Shown: positions 24,701 to 37,469 of the stretch, in pieces | How the letters are laid out: every line of letters begins with the position of its first letter | Numbering within the stretch: the stretch's first letter is position 1 | Origin: Plasmopara viticola | Taxonomy: Eukaryota; Oomycota; Peronosporomycetes; Peronosporales; Peronosporaceae | Assembly (NCBI GenBank): GCA_001695595.3 | Contig: MBPM02000024.1 | Location: forward strand, 806,001 to 870,000 | DNA: 64,000 nt | Reading direction: 5' to 3' | The notes under the pieces: model-generated | Databases searched by the model: none | Told to the model about the DNA's origin: nothing | What the model saw: the letters and a program-made list of their open reading frames with translations, nothing else | Program-made: the position numbers and the translations under genes

Positions 24701-27700
24701 TTTTTTCAGTCTTTCCAGGAACGATTGAATTAAAGCCACGTACAGCGTGTGTTTTTGTTTTTAAGGGTTTGTCTTCGTCAGCTGGACTCATAGTAGAGGA
24801 GTTTACGTGCGAGACTCGTGTGGGAAAAGAAAAAGCCTGCAAACTTGCGTTTGTCACTGCGATTCGAGCAAATTTTATCGACCCAAAACTTGTTCCGTCT
24901 TCCTCATTGCTGTCTTTTGAGTACATTCATCAACCTGGAAATCAAATTACAACAAAATCACAGCCCCTGTGCCTTACAAATGCATGCGAGCTTCCATTGT
25001 CCTTCACCCTTCGAACACGAATGCCATTTGCACTAGATTGCTGGGAGGCGGCATTACAACCAGGTGAGACACTTGAGTTGAATGTGGAGTTTCATGCGGA
25101 ATTCTGGAATGACTATACTTGTCGCGTTATCAATGGAAAGGTGCAAGTAGTCTATACGAGTCACCCACAAAAGGACAGTATTGAGCTCCTAGGCGACATC
25201 AGCTTTCCTAATCTTTCCTTCGAAATGACCAACATCGACTTTGGCTGCACATTGAATGATACACAAAAGTCGATTATAATGAACGTGACGAATATATCGA
25301 AAGTGAACACGAATTATCGATGGTTTTTTATCGAAAAGGAGAAGGACACATCTTCTACCAAGAAGCCATACATTCCTATCAATCAAGTGTTTGACATTAT
25401 GCCGATTCGTGGGCTGCTAAAACCCAATGAGAGTGAAAAAGTTGAATTTGTCTATTACGGGCATGCCAATTGTAAATTTAAAAGTGCAGTTGCTTGTGAA
25501 GTCGAAGGTGGTCCAGAATACGAAGTGATGCTATCGGGGGAAGCATCATCTCTTGCGTACAAGCTGGACAAGCAATCACTGGATTTTGGCCAAGTGCTTT
25601 ACAACAAAACCGAAGATCGCGACTTTTTCATTTCGAACGTTGGGAAAGTGCCTTTTTCTTTTAGTATAAGTGATGAAAACAGTACCCGCGGAAGAACATT
25701 GGAAGTATTACCGACAAGTGGCAAGATAGGTTCCGACGAGAGGCAACGTGTTATAGTGCGCTTGCAACCTGGCATACCGGAGCTATTTGAAGAGAGTATC
25801 GTACTTGAAATTGCGCACTTTCAGCCGATTAAATTCAAGCTTTTTGGCTGTGGAACATTTGCCGCAGTGACACTTGATTTGCCGCGCGAGATTCACCCGT
25901 CCAGTGCTATGTGGAATGGAGCACCGAATTGGAGAGAGTTGATGAAGCGCGCAAGGCTTAATGTTGCGCAGAAGACGCTAGATCCAGTCATTAAGGGGGA
26001 CGGATCTCGACAAAGTCTTTGTAATAGCGCAACATTAGCTAATACGTTTGACGTGCAGTCCACCACAACAAACACACATCTTGGAAACGAGAAGACGAGC
26101 TTGGTAGGAACCGTGTCAGCCCCACTCAACACAAAGATATTAAATCAGTGCTGTGAAGTGCCTAACAGTCCGGTCCGTGGTGTTGTGGCACCTCTGCTTA
26201 ATGAGCTAGACATTGAATTTGAAGCGTGTCGCTTACTCTTTTCAGATTACCTTACATCACAAAAAATAAGTGAAGCTAGCATGAAAGCAGTGGCGAGTAT
26301 CGAACCGCAAGACGAAAACTCAAATGAAGACGAAAAGACTGTAGAGGGAACTGGTCTTACTATTAAACCAACACATCCATTTCCGTCTAAATCAGATGAT
26401 AAGGCTAAGAAGAATCGCGGCACAGAAGTCATTCCGTTTACACTGTCCAAATACTCACTGGACTTTGGAAATGTAGTTGCGGGAACGCATAAGATTAAGC
26501 AATTTAGTGTAACTAACATCGGTCACGGGTCGGCCTCGTTCCAACTGGACAGAAATTTAGCAAGGTCGAAAGGTTTTCATATCGAACCCGAACGAGTGGT
26601 GCGATTGCCTGAGAGAGAGTCGATTAAATTTAGCGTCACTTTTCACGCTCGTAAGAATATCAAACGAGGACTTCTTGTAGCCCAGCTACCAATTGTAATC
26701 AAAAATGGTCCGCCTTGCATTGCAGTACTTCGCGCTCATGTCACAGTGCCCGATATTTCTATATCCGCGGACCATATTGACTTTGGCAAGATAGCAGTGA
26801 GTACGAGTCGTACCATGTTTACTCAGCTGCAAAACGTATCTGCTGTGCCTACCGAATGGACCTTTACAAAGCCGATAGGATTGATAAAGGACGTAGAAAA
26901 TTTCCACTTTACTCCGCAAAAAGGAATTTTATTACCTGGAGCTAAAGCAAATATTCAGATTGAGTTTGTTCCGAATGAAGGGCGCCATTTCCATCTAAAA
27001 CTTCCAGTGAAAGTCACTTTGAATTCTAAGACGCGATCGATTATGTGTCGTGGAGAAGGTTCTGAGTTGCGTATTTCATTTCACCCGCCTCTTGTTGAAT
27101 TGGGTCCCATACTTCCATGTGCCCCACCAGAGGAACAGCTCGTGGAGATACGCAATGACTCTGACTACGCAGTCGAGGTGATCTCATTAGATTTTGATCC
27201 CACTTATCGACAAGATGAAGCTCTGTTACGGTCCTTGAATGCTTTTACCTCTGAAAAGATGCTGCGATTACCGGTCCGAGCTCCAGGAAAATCTATAGCG
27301 AAATACGTGGCGGAAAATTTCTTGGAAGTTGCCGGTGTGACAGAAACAGATAGCGATTCTGCTGATCCACCTGGATTGACTTCAGAAGATAAAACCTATG
27401 CGAAAGAACCCAATTCGCCTGTAGAAGTCGTTGCGGACTTCTCTACGGCGCCAAGAATGGGCATCGATTACATTTTGGTGGGACCTCCGCGATGTGGAAA
27501 GTCAACACAGGCTTGTTTGCTCGCTAAAAAAGAAGCTTTGGTTGTCTGGACGATAGATGGCGCAATTCAGTCAGTCGCTGCAGGAGAAGGTCCATTAGCG
27601 GCTGCGACGCGTAAAGCGCTCGAGGATGACCCCTTTGAAAATGATACTGTGCTATCAGAGACACCAGAAGTAGGTGAAGGTAATACGCAAACGGAGATAG

Positions 27701-30700
27701 TACCCGAAGGCATCACGGAGAAATTAGTTCCTTTGTTAGATCAAATTATCTTGTGGAGATTGGCGCAACCTGATTTGAAAAAAGGCAGCGTTCTGGACAG
27801 TTTTGAAAACTCATACTTAAGTATTGAGGAAACGATTAAATGCTGCCTAAAAGCGCTCGTAACAGTGCGGATCATTGTACTGGACTTTGACGAAAATAGC
27901 TACGAGTCGGCGAGGGCACTGTTTGCGACTCAAGAGACAAAGTTTAAGAACACTGCTTCTACCACAATAAGTACTTCGAGTCTTCACGTAACACAAAATT
28001 CGCCTTTAATCAATACCGAAAATGGTGTGAAAGACAAAAAATATTTGCAACGTGGGGACAGAAAGAATCATGACGACGATATTATAAACGATGTTGATGA
28101 GCCAATATCTTTGCCTGAGTCTTCATTGCGCCAAACATCGATGTGTAATCCAGTCGATCAGATAGGGGAGCCTATTGAAGTCGAGTCCAACAACTCAATT
28201 GAGCGGACTTGTTTGGTACAAAATGATGTCGGGAATTCGATACCAGCTGCAAGTATGTTTAAACCTGCAAGCTTTTTGGATTACTCGCTAGCATTAAAAG
28301 CGATGAAACAGCAATTAGCTTCGTTCATACTTCGCGACGAAGTGGAATTTGATTGTTTCTCTTGCGGTAAAGATGTTCAGGAAAATGAATTGTGGACGAC
28401 GGTAAGCGATCGAAACACCCCGGACAACTATATACTGGAAATTCCTATCAACGACGTTGGTCCACCTCTTTTTCTTCATAATTTGATCTTTTCAACGATT
28501 GAGAATTATGTACGCGAATTAAGATCCAGCCGCTTATCGATTCCTTCTGCTGCTACATTTCAATTAGTGCAGTATCCTCCAGAAAGGGTTCCTCGAAAAC
28601 AAGTCACTCGCTTTTCTTTGCGATCACTAAGCGCGGTATCCCCAAGCATGGTGGAAGTAATCCAGACAGATGGATCAGATGTTGCAAGCAAGCCTTTTTC
28701 TCAACTCCAACCGACTGAAAAACATTTGCAGGTTGGAGAGGCAGATGCTAATGCACATTCAGAAAGCCGCATAGGCAACATTAATACTCATGCGATTTCT
28801 AAAGTACCAAGCATGAGGTCGCACATCTCGATGATGCAGGAATCATCTCCGGTATACCGCTGGGTCATTGCTCCCCATTCGAGCGTCAAAGTGCTGGTTC
28901 TATTTGCTTCTACTGATGTCGGTAAGTTTGACTGCAATTTAGGCTTTGAAATTATAGGTTGTCGACATGAGTTCGGTTTGCTTGGTCATGGTATCTGTGG
29001 TGTGCCTACCATAAACACCGACCCGAGAAATGTCTTTATGCACCGAGTAAAAAGTCACCCTGAAGGCGATTTTGTGCAAAAGAAATTTGTTGTTTCGAGA
29101 AATGAGTTCGAATTCGGACCACTCATTGTTAATAGACACTTCGCGGCGACACCGCAAACAGAGCAAGAGTTTTTAGAGCGGCAGAAGGCAAGTCCAAACA
29201 ATGTTGAGATTTTCCGAATGTCCAATAACAGCAAAACTTCAATTATCCTTGAATTTACAATGGAAAAGGAGCATGACAACACATTTGCTGTATTCCCACC
29301 TGCGTTTGAGCTCAAGGAGAGTGACACGAGCGATGTGATGGTGTGGGCGTGCCCTTCAGAAAACGGCCTCCATGAGAATTCTTTAATTTGCTGCATCAAA
29401 GACAATCCCGAACCGGTGAAGTTCCACATCAGTTGCTATGGGTGTACACCAGAATTAAAACTGCATGGACCGTGGGAACAACTTGCAGCGAGTAGTGCAG
29501 CAGAACGAAAGGACCAATTCCAGACAAATGATGGCTTAGCAAGCAAAGTTGCTATCTCGTCTCGATCTAGTCTGCCTCAAGTGGAGCAGCCTTTTGTGCC
29601 AACTATTTCCCCACAACAACCGGTAGTAAATTTTGATCAGCTTTTACTTAACCGCCAAAGTGAAAAACCATTTTACATTGAGAATGTAACGCCCGTTGCC
29701 ATCGCGTGGCGTCTGCTCAGCGACACCTTGCCGGATGATTTTCAGATTTCTCCCATCGAAGGAACTCTTAAGCCTCTGGACAAAGTTTCTGTCCTCGTGG
29801 TTTTTGCACCTAAAGTAGAGTCTGTCTACGATACCCCACTTCGTATTGAGTTCTCAGATGCGTTCACTGCTTTTCAAGTAAGCGACCGTAATCAGACGTT
29901 GACATTAACGCTTCGCGGAGAAGCTTACAAGGTCGACGTCAGTTCATTCGACAACGATGCTAGCGAAGTTTCTGGCTTAACGACAGCAGAAGGCTCAAAG
30001 AATGCAGCAAGCAATGACGGAAGTCTCGACTTTGGTTTGGTTCGAGTTGGCGAATGTCACTCTCGTGCTTTTAACATTCGAAATCGAGGAAAGTACAGTG
30101 TTAAATATGTTTTAGCTATAAAAAATGCAGCCTCGAGGGAGTATTTTGCGATCGAGCCAAATGAAGTGATTCTTGAGCCAGGCCAATGCTCGTCCGTGAA
30201 TGTCACATTTACGTCCAAAAAGGAAGTCACACTTCGAAATTGCAAGGATATAAAGTGCACAATCGTTGAAATGCTTTCAGGCGATGCGAGTCGAAACTTT
30301 TACGTCTTTGTAAGTGTCCGATCGGTCTTTAGCAAGTTTCAACTTCAGCCTAATCGGAGAATAAATTTTGGCCCCCACAAGTACAGCGATTCAGCTCAAT
30401 ATAAGCAGATTGAGATACGAAATGAAGGTGAATTTTCATTTAAGTTTCGTGTGCTGGCTTTACAATCAGCAAAAGCGGTAGAAAAGGAGGAATCTCTGTT
30501 ATTCGATACACCACTGACTCCATCCAAATTATTGTTGGGTCAATTTGTAATCTCTCCAGATTGTGGTGTTGTCGACCCTGGGATCACGATGGTCTTAGAT
30601 GTCGTGTTTCAACCGAGAGATTGTGCAGTGTATCACGAGAAAGCTCAGATTAAGATATCCGGTCAAAGTGTGGAAGATGCGGCTAAATCAGAGATGCTGC

Positions 30701-33700
30701 TTTATGAACTATCGGGTGAAAGCTGTTATCCTGGAATTCTTACAACTGACTATGAAAACATTTTTGAAGAGCAAACGGTGGTTCAATCATTAGAACGCAG
30801 GGAAGCTACGCAAACACCATCGCTTCAAGCTGCCTCGCTAGCAAATACCCAGACGGTTACATTTGCGGAAAAAGAAAAGGTTTTCTCTTTTGGGCCTCTA
30901 ATAGCGGCATCAAACTGGAAAGGCGCTATGGAACGCTTTAAGATTTTGAATCCGAAGAAAGTGGTCAGTACAGTACACTTTTCCATTGTGCCACTTTCAA
31001 GCAGTAAATCTGGAGCTGACAATAGTTCCCAAGTATTTACAGTACAGCCAGCTTTATGGGAGATTCCTCCTCTTGAACATCGTTTTGTAAGTGTGTATTT
31101 TCGACCAACCTTCATTGCCTCATTTCATGCCACCTTCAGAGCGATAGTTGATGATTGTCCTCCTCAAAGTAGTGTGGAAGATAAACTGCTTGAATTTGAA
31201 TTACGTGGTGTTGGCACCTTGCCGTATGTCACGGTGACGGAGCCAACCGTTCGAGACGCTACCGGCGCGTTGGTGCTTGATTTTGGTCAAGTGCGGACAT
31301 CAAAAGCCAAGGATATGCGTCTCGTTATACACAACAATGGGATTTTACCAGCAACGGTGCTTTTTTCAATCCAAGCAAATCCCAACTTCGTTTTTGCATT
31401 GAGCAATGGATCGGTAGTGGTGACACCAAAAGAATCCGAGACACTGACATTGCAGTTTCGGCCACAAAAAGTTCATAACGAGCCAACAAGCACGCAACTA
31501 AAACTGACGGTGCAGAATAATTCCTTTGAAGAAACCATTTGCAAGCTAGTCGGAAGGGGCTATCGAGAGGATCTGGTGTTTGAAGATTTGCCTAACGGAA
31601 GCGATGATGAACTTCATTTTGAGGATATTTGTTTGCCCGACGGCAGGATTGCGGACGAAACAAAAGAAGAGGGCCTTATTTTACGTGACGCTATTACTGC
31701 TTTTAAAAACTTGAAGGTGTTCTTGCTGTGCAACCAATCACCTCATATTGTGCGGTTTGAATGGCCGAACGTCGATCCCTTTCATTTCTCGCCTCGTGTT
31801 GGACATCTCATGCCAAGGGAACACAAACTCATCAGTGCGACCTTTGAGCCAGCAATAGACCGAGCTTCCATCTATCAGGCCCATCGCATCGCTCTACAGG
31901 CTCAACGAATTACGTACAAAAGCAGCTCAATTGATTTGTATGATGACAAGAGTTGGGATGAGTCCGTTCAAACTATCTCGTTTAACGGACAAGTGGGTGC
32001 AGGCAATGCCATCGAACAAACAACTTTGGAGCCAGAGTTCAACGCAGTTGGTTCTTCATCGACCATTTCACTGAGTTGTTTTGGTGCAGCTGATATTTTG
32101 GCGTTCGAGATCGATACGACGGCGATTACGTTTCGCAAGACATATCTTTTACAAGTGTGTACACGCAAACTAACCTTGTACAATAGAAGTAAAATTGGTT
32201 TGCTGTACTCATGTAGATGGGAGCAAGGGCTTTGTGGCCTATCTGATAGGGGCCTCAACACTAATGGAGCAGGTAACGTTAATCCTTTTGGAGTAACACC
32301 ATCAAGCGGGACAATTAGCGGCGAAGCATCTCAAGGGCTCGTAATAAGATTCGCTCCGATGGATGTGGATAACTTTTCGTACTGGTTGTATTTTGATATC
32401 CTGGATACTCAAGGGAGTAAGGCGATTGCAGCTAAAGTAGAAGTTGGTGGAACTTCTTTGAGACCTGCATGTCATTTTGATTTGGAAAGGAGTGATTACG
32501 CACAATCGAGAGCACCAAATCTTCCTGGACCGCACGGCGAGCTAGGACCGCTTGACCTTTCAATCACAGTCGTTGAAATGAAATCACTTGGTGTCCGTGT
32601 GCGAAACACACGGCGTTTTTATGTGGTGAATCCTACGAATGTGTCGTATGAGTTTTCGTGGGACCCCCAAGGAGATGTAAATCCGTGCTTTCGATGTGTA
32701 ACGTCCAAAGGTCTAATTCTTGCTGGCAAACGCTGTGAAATGATTTTTGAATTTATCCCACAGCAACTTGAACTTCAGGAAATGTTTTGGTGCTTTAGCA
32801 TTCCCCATTTTCAGATTAGTCAGCTATTTCTCTTTGTGGGTAAAACGACGGAGCCTCGAGTTACGTTGGATCGCGGAAGTGTCAATTTTAACACGCTATT
32901 GATTGGAACAAAGACATTGCAAAGTATATCGATTGTTAACATGGAGCACATCCCGTTCAACTTTGTAGTTGACAAGACTTCTCTGGACGCTGCAGGAGAG
33001 CCACCTGCACTAAATGTGTACCCTCTGAGCGGAGTAATTCCACCCAACAGTCGAACATCGATCGACATTGAGTTTATTCCAATAGAAGAGAAGTCCTACA
33101 ATTTTAATCTCAACTGCATTATTAAGCGCAAACCAACGCGACTATCTTTAAATGTCAAAGGGGAAGGCTATCGGATTCATGATGCCTTAAACTTTACATC
33201 CGACGATCAAATCAAGAGTGGGGCCCTTGTTTTGGGCCTTGGAAACATATTGGACTATGGAGTAGTACGTGTTAATGAGGTTGCTCAGCGAATAATTGTA
33301 ATTCACAACAAGGGCAAATTCAACTTTGACTTTAATTGGACGATGGCGAAAGCGTCTGCCGCTTTCAGTATCGAGCCCATGCACGGAACAACAAAGAAAA
33401 ACGACAAAACCACATGTCGACTAATTTTTGCTCCAGCAAAACAAATTTCTATTGACGGATTACAGGCATCTTGCACTGTCGCTGGTTCGCGAACTTACGT
33501 CGTAGAGCTGCATGGCACGGCTGTCCCTCCAATGCTTCAATTTTCGTTTACATCTCACGATTTTGGTCAATGCTTTATCGCAGAGAGCGACTCTGTTTCC
33601 ACGGCAGAAACGACTACGCTGACTCTGTATAATATGGACCCCGAGAGCGGGATCGATCTCAATTGTTTGTTTGAAAAGAAGTCACATCTCAAAGTCGATT

Positions 33701-36048
33701 GTCCACCAACCGTAGTGGGTCCGCGAGAGACGATCAAAATTCCGATTGTATTTACAGCGCGGCATGAAATGTCGTACTTGGAGACAATTCCATTCTTAAT
33801 CAACAATTCATCGACAATGAATGTCAGCATCCGTGGAGAGGGTGTCTTTCCAAAAGTGGAGCTCGTCAATTTGTCAATGCAGAGAATTACGTTTGGGAAC
33901 CTTCGAATCGGACAACAGATATCGCGGACCGTTAAGATTGCAAACCGCTCTAAGCGGAAGACTGTGGTGGAATGCATAAACTCACCTCATTTAGGAGACG
34001 CATCGTTTGATGCGTTGGGTATCTCAATTCAACCTCAGGCTGAAATTTCACTTCGAGCTAAAGAATGTGCTGACATCAAGCTCCTCTTTGCTCCAGCTCA
34101 GCGCATTCCAAGCTTTGAAAAAGATTTATTCCTTCGTGTAGGTGGGAGCATAAAAAAGCTTCTCACGCTCTCAGGTTGCTGTCAAGGCGCTGAAGTAATT
34201 CTAGAGACTGACAATCTTTCTTATGGAGCCGTCTGCCTTGGGAGTCATCTTGTGAAAAAAGTACGCTTGCAGAATTGCGGGGATATTACCGCTAAATTTC
34301 ACTGGAACGCAAACGAATTTTCGCCCGACTTTCTTGTGTCGCCGGCTGAAGGCATAATACCTCCTAATCAGCACAAGACCATTGAAATCACTTTTAAACC
34401 ATTAGCTGTGAACCCAGATATTCGCTATGATCGAGTCGTGTGTATGATCGACGGGACAGCTCCTGCTGTATTGACTCTAGTGGGATCATGCGTTCCGCAA
34501 GCAACTTCGTCGATCGAAGACGTTCACTTTAATTCTTCGGTACGACAGAAGATGCATAAAGTGGTTACGATCGAGAACACGACTGCCTATGCGTGGAACT
34601 TGTCTCCAGTCGTTCAAGGTAGTCACTGGTCATGTTCAGAAAATGTAAGTGTTCCTGCCAACGGGAAAGCCAACTTAGACATATTGTATCGCCCGTTGAC
34701 CATGACTAAGCAGAATGCACAAGACGATCTTAATATCGAGCGCCCTGCACTACACAAAGGAACAATTTTTCTGGCGATTCCTGATGGAAGTGCGCTGTTG
34801 TACAATCTATTTGGCAAAGCATCCTCCCCATTACCTGGTACGGCAATTTCCTTGTCTACTCCTGCAAAAAAGACACTATCTATACAGATTCCAATCCAGA
34901 ACTGGCTTGAGTCAGCTCAAACGTTTGCGGTTGAGATTCAACAACTACCACGAAAAGAGTCGGTCATTCTCCAAGGACCACCCTCTTTTTTAATACACGC
35001 TGGTGCGACGCGCAACTATACGATAAAGTGTTTTTGTTATACCGAAGGAAATGTCGACTTTAATGTGCGCTTTGTCAACAAAGAAAGTGGTGAGTATATC
35101 GTTCAAGATGTGAGTGTGTGCGCTTCGTGTGCGCTTGATATGGAAACACTTTTCTTGAAGGCTCCGGTGCGACATTCAGTTAAAAAAGGGATCACAATCG
35201 AGAACCCCTTCGACAGCCAACATGCAATTACTTATGTTGACAAAGCTCAGTGGTGGAAGTGTTCCAGTCCCGCCATTCGTGTGCGACAACTGACTGAAAT
35301 TAGTGGGCACATAGAAGGCCATTATGAAATTGAGTATCGACCCACGCTATATTCGGAAAGACCCACTGAAAGCCGGCTTACCATAAGCTTTGTGGAGCTT
35401 GGGGAGTACACATACCATCTGGTGCTCACCACTCAGTCAGTTGGCCCCGAGCGCACCTTGTATTTCAACGCCCCTTTGGGTGGCACTCAAACGCAAGCAT
35501 TTAAGTTTACTAGCTACGCAATCTCAGCAGCTGAATTTTCATGTTCCGTTCAGGACGTAACCTCATTCTCTGTACCATCGACGTGCAAGGTTGAAGGAAC
35601 ATCTGCGTGGGAAGGAAAGCCTGAATCCGTTGTAATCAACTTTGAGCCTGAAGCTATCGGCGAGTTCCGTGATACACTGACCCTATATTCTGACACGGTA
35701 GGCGAGTACAAGTGCACACTGCAAGGAGTATCGGTACCCCCGCTGCCTCAAGGCCCGTACGCGTTTTCAACAAGTAAAGAGATTGAGTTTAGAAATGTTT
35801 TTTCGACTCTCAAAGAATTTAAGGTCATGGTCGACAATCCGCATTTTGTGTTGTCAACGACGTCACTGTTGATCCCAGCAAAGTCGTCGAAAATTATCAC
35901 AATCAAGGTTGACGCTTCGGTGTTCGCGGCCAGAAAAGAAAAGACGGTGCAAGGTGGAGCGAGCGAGATTGGCAAACTCTTTGTGTCATGTCCGCAGCTG
36001 CAAGTGCTTCCACCATGGGTATACTACCTGGAGCTCACTGCGAAGTGA
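21794..36048 (+). CDS. HYDIN: HYDIN, axonemal central-pair (C2b projection) protein
   Basis: A giant protein of 4726 residues from two exons: 21794-21808 (MAKRL) and 21883-36048. It scaffolds a projection of the central microtubule pair in motile flagella. The N-terminal block (sites with 'ALFQP/PLFEPTPAEVW', 'CCTERERFLLPVRVRGR', 'LPDELEFGICPVKMSSTRVL') follows animal HYDIN closely. At least 17 MSP/ASH-like immunoglobulin repeats are marked by LDFG-type motifs, at about residues 172, 443, 547, 654, 762, 1123, 1238, 1531, 1637, 2720, 2832, 3137, 3672, 3795, 4007 and 4117, plus HDFGQCF. An adenylate-kinase-like P-loop, GPPRCGKST, is at 1872-1880, where HYDIN proteins carry such an insert. The 14-kb second exon is free of stops, which implies continuing selection for flagellar motility. 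It converges with STN1, with 43 bp between the stops. Confidence 0.93.
21809..21882 (+). other. single intron of HYDIN
   Basis: A 74-nt GT-AG intron: donor GTACGT, a CTGAC branch-like site near 21852, a pyrimidine tract and acceptor TTTCAG. It is phase 0. It links a 15-nt first exon to an open frame that runs upstream of the first in-frame ATG of exon 2. The extended N terminus (KPSEIPTAFSRAKAH) resembles the start of animal HYDIN, which supports the splice. Confidence 0.8.
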
Positions 36049-36091
36049 CGTTATAGCTTGTTCAATTGGCCAAGCAGTAAAGTGTCCATTT

Positions 36092-37469
36092 CTACTTGTT
36101 ATAATATAGTTGTGATCTTTCTCTTTGAAAGATCAGGTGAGACGCAACTAAGAGCTCGATGCTAGTCTCAATCCATTGCAGTGGGATGCACTTGAATTGA
36201 TCTTGGCACAAAATTGCGCCTGCAATTTCTGGAATTGATCGACCGAGTGGGTTGTCTAATAATAAAGCAAGAATGGTCAGGCGGAGGACTGCACGCGTAT
36301 GTAGTAGATTTTTCCAACACACCTCGCAGTAAATCCAGTAGTGCTGGTTTTAAAACAACCTCATAGCTCAGCAAAACATGACGATCGGCTTGGTCATCTT
36401 CTAGAAATAATAGCCCCGTTTGGCGTAACTTCCGGAAAGCATGTTGCAATGCTCGAATTTTATGGTTTGTATCGTTTGCTTGAGCATTCCCATTCGTCTG
36501 CACCAATACCAAGTGATAGTGTTAGCTACATCTCACCACACATACTCTCAGTGACGTTCCGAAACATTACCGAAAGGTGGTCACTAAAAGTAAATTTGAG
36601 AGCTTCTGCGGCTCTGCACGTTTTTTGCTGGTGCAGAAGTACATCGAGAGTTTCTAGCAGCGTTTCATCATAAAGGTCACGACCACGCTGTTTTAAGTAT
36701 TGATCCTTTTTGTTGACGTCAATACTAAGACTGAAAAATGCTTCAGCAGCTATAGCCTCCCACTGGACTCCATCTTGGGCACTTTGATCGACTTTTGTTG
36801 ATACATTGAAGGAATTGTCTGTCGCAGAGTAATAGGCATGATCGAGTTCCATCACCTGAGCCCAATGCAGTAACTCCTCGTTTGGGTCTTCTACTTTAAA
36901 TATCTGAAGAATACGAAGCTCTCGGGATCTATGCAGAAAGCAATGCAGCACGGCATGAGTGCTCAAGATTAAGCCATTGCAGCCCTCATCATTTGCTTTA
37001 CGAACAGCTCAGCTGCATCCCACTTCTTGTCTATATTCAGTTTTCCTTCAACACGTATAAGGTCACCCAGTGCCACTTGGACGTGGACGTACTCTCCCCA
37101 CAATACCGCCTTGACAGGCGCCGTTCCGTCGTCCACAAAGAGTTCCACTGCCCCATCCACACGCATGCATATTCTTCCTTGTAACAAAAGGATATATCTG
37201 CGCTACATACCTCGATCCGAGCGCTCTTCAATGGAGGTGACAACCCCACAATACTGCGTCTTGGTTATTAGACGCAACTGCCAACTTCCCGCTGTCTTCC
37301 ACCGCCATGCGTGGCTGGCGGGTAGCCCATCAATTTCTTGCAGGTCGCTGCTAATTTGGAGTCCAAACAACTTCACGAAGCTCTAAAAACACTAAAGCAT
37401 CCCAATGAGCATATCTTACCAACCGCACAGATAATTGCAAGTCATAACCCAAGTGAGCGGGTCCATCAT
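36092..37469 (-). CDS. STN1: CST complex subunit STN1 (telomere capping)
   Basis: STN1 is the OB-fold subunit of the CST (CTC1-STN1-TEN1) complex, which binds single-stranded telomeric DNA and helps pol alpha fill in the lagging strand. Deduced exons on the minus strand: 37469-37449, 37382-37211, 37177-37024, 36928-36546, 36478-36323 and 36288-36092. The phases agree throughout and give 360 residues (human STN1 has 368). The OB fold includes YCGVVTSIEER, ELFVDDGTAPVKAVLWGEY and GDLIRVEGKL. It is followed by the family's FKVEDP and AQVMEL segment, then two winged-helix domains (NHKIRALQHAFRKLRQTGLL; VLRLTILALLLDN to the end). Introns are 66, 33, 95, 67 and 34 nt. The donor of intron 1 (GTTATG), the donor of intron 3 (GTGGGA) and both ends of intron 4 are the least certain. 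Confidence 0.85.
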
